Below, in pieces: positions 12,714-13,121 of a stretch of DNA of 13,121 bases. The position numbers were made by a program, and so were the translations under genes. The stretch spans positions 1-13,121 of the forward strand of contig JBCDBB010000109.1 of NCBI GenBank assembly GCA_039184415.1, read 5' to 3'. The notes under the pieces were generated by a model. It ran no database searches. It saw only the letters and a program-made list of their open reading frames with translations, and was not told the origin of the DNA. Positions within the stretch are counted from its first letter, which is position 1. Each line of letters starts with the position of its first letter. Source of the DNA: JANSYP01 sp039184415. Lineage in GTDB: Bacteria > Pseudomonadota > Alphaproteobacteria > Rhodobacterales > Rhodobacteraceae.

Positions 12714-13121
12714 ATGAGCCAGATGACAGTCAAGCTGAACGTGAACGGCGAGAGCCACGAGGTGGAGTGCGAACCGCGCACACTCCTGATCCATGTCTTG
12801 CGCGAAGACCTGAATCTCACCGGTCCCCATATCGGATGCGAAACCTCCCATTGCGGGGCGTGCACGGTGGATCTGAACGGAAAATCCGTGAAATCATGCA
12901 CAGTGTTCGCGGCCCAGGCCGACGGAGCGGACATCACCACGGTCGAAGGCTTTGCCGGACCGGACGGGCTCCATGTGCTGCAGGAGATGTTCCGCGAACA
13001 TCACGGGCTGCAATGTGGCTACTGCACGCCCGGCATGATCACCCGCGCCTACCGGCTGCTGCAGGAAAACCCGAGGCCGACGGAAGAAGAGGTCCGCTTC
13101 GGCATGTCCGGCAATCTCTGC
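12714..13121 (+). CDS. coxS: Aerobic carbon monoxide dehydrogenase, small (iron-sulphur) subunit, 3' end outside window
   Basis: Iron-sulphur subunit of the same CO dehydrogenase; two [2Fe-2S] clusters carry electrons from the molybdopterin site in CoxL to the FAD in CoxM. The first 136 residues are present, of about 165 expected. The plant-type ferredoxin cluster is complete: HIGCETSHCGACTVDLNG with Cys42, Cys47, Cys50, and Cys62 in VKSCTVF. The second, helical cluster shows Cys101 and Cys104 in GLQCGYCTPGM and Cys136 in SGNLC, the last residue before the window ends; one further Cys is expected two residues on. The sequence PRTLLIHVLRE and the QENPRPTEEEVRFG helix are typical of CoxS. Start ATG has AGGAG six bases upstream, ten bases after the coxM stop. 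coxL is expected next. Confidence 0.95.
   Translation, partial: MSQMTVKLNVNGESHEVECEPRTLLIHVLREDLNLTGPHIGCETSHCGACTVDLNGKSVKSCTVFAAQADGADITTVEGFAGPDGLHVLQEMFREHHGLQCGYCTPGMITRAYRLLQENPRPTEEEVRFGMSGNLC

Overview
The window is GC-rich and densely packed. It looks like a chromosome segment of an alphaproteobacterium, most probably a Rhodobacteraceae (Roseobacter-type) member. Reasons: the ATP synthase operon ends atpD-atpC with a typical alphaproteobacterial epsilon subunit; prs, ribF, an alphaproteobacterial class IIA HAD protein and an aerobic CO dehydrogenase cluster lie close together; and the protein sequences resemble Roseobacter proteins as I remember them. No database search was run, so the taxonomy is inference. 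No tRNA, rRNA, insertion sequence, prophage or CRISPR array was seen.

Layout. At 1-770 (+) are the 3' end of atpD, then atpC, then a clear rho-independent terminator. At 855-2462 (+) is an exported or inner-membrane MscS-type channel. It converges with prs (2472-3491, -), which carries an altered ATP-site motif. Divergent from prs is a 2-hydroxychromene-2-carboxylate isomerase-like DsbA-fold protein (3592-4188, +). Its stop codon interlocks, inside one CTAG palindrome, with the stop of a threonine aldolase-family gene on the other strand. From 9635 down to 4185 a run of minus-strand genes is transcribed leftwards: ppaC (with a good promoter at 9667-9696), a strong hairpin, a small secreted alanine-rich protein, a HAD class IIA protein, a MaoC-type hydratase, ribF, a YcgN-type cysteine-cluster protein and the threonine aldolase. 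The last three overlap start-to-stop, so they are probably translationally coupled.

The stretch 9636-10041 has no gene apart from the ppaC promoter and two hairpins. It is followed by a small secreted protein (10042-10302, +).

The right end (10534-13121, +) is the start of a form I aerobic carbon monoxide dehydrogenase (cox) cluster, in the order coxC (membrane MHYT sensor fused to a LytTR DNA-binding domain), coxM (FAD subunit) and coxS (2x[2Fe-2S] subunit, cut by the window edge). coxL would be expected next. Between coxC and coxM lies a perfect 12-bp direct repeat with a 20-bp period and a degenerate third copy about two helical turns further on. This is the geometry expected of a LytTR operator, so CoxC may be a membrane-bound one-component switch acting on the adjacent coxMSL promoter. 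That pairing is the most interesting system in the window; the unusual ATP-site motif of Prs is the second.
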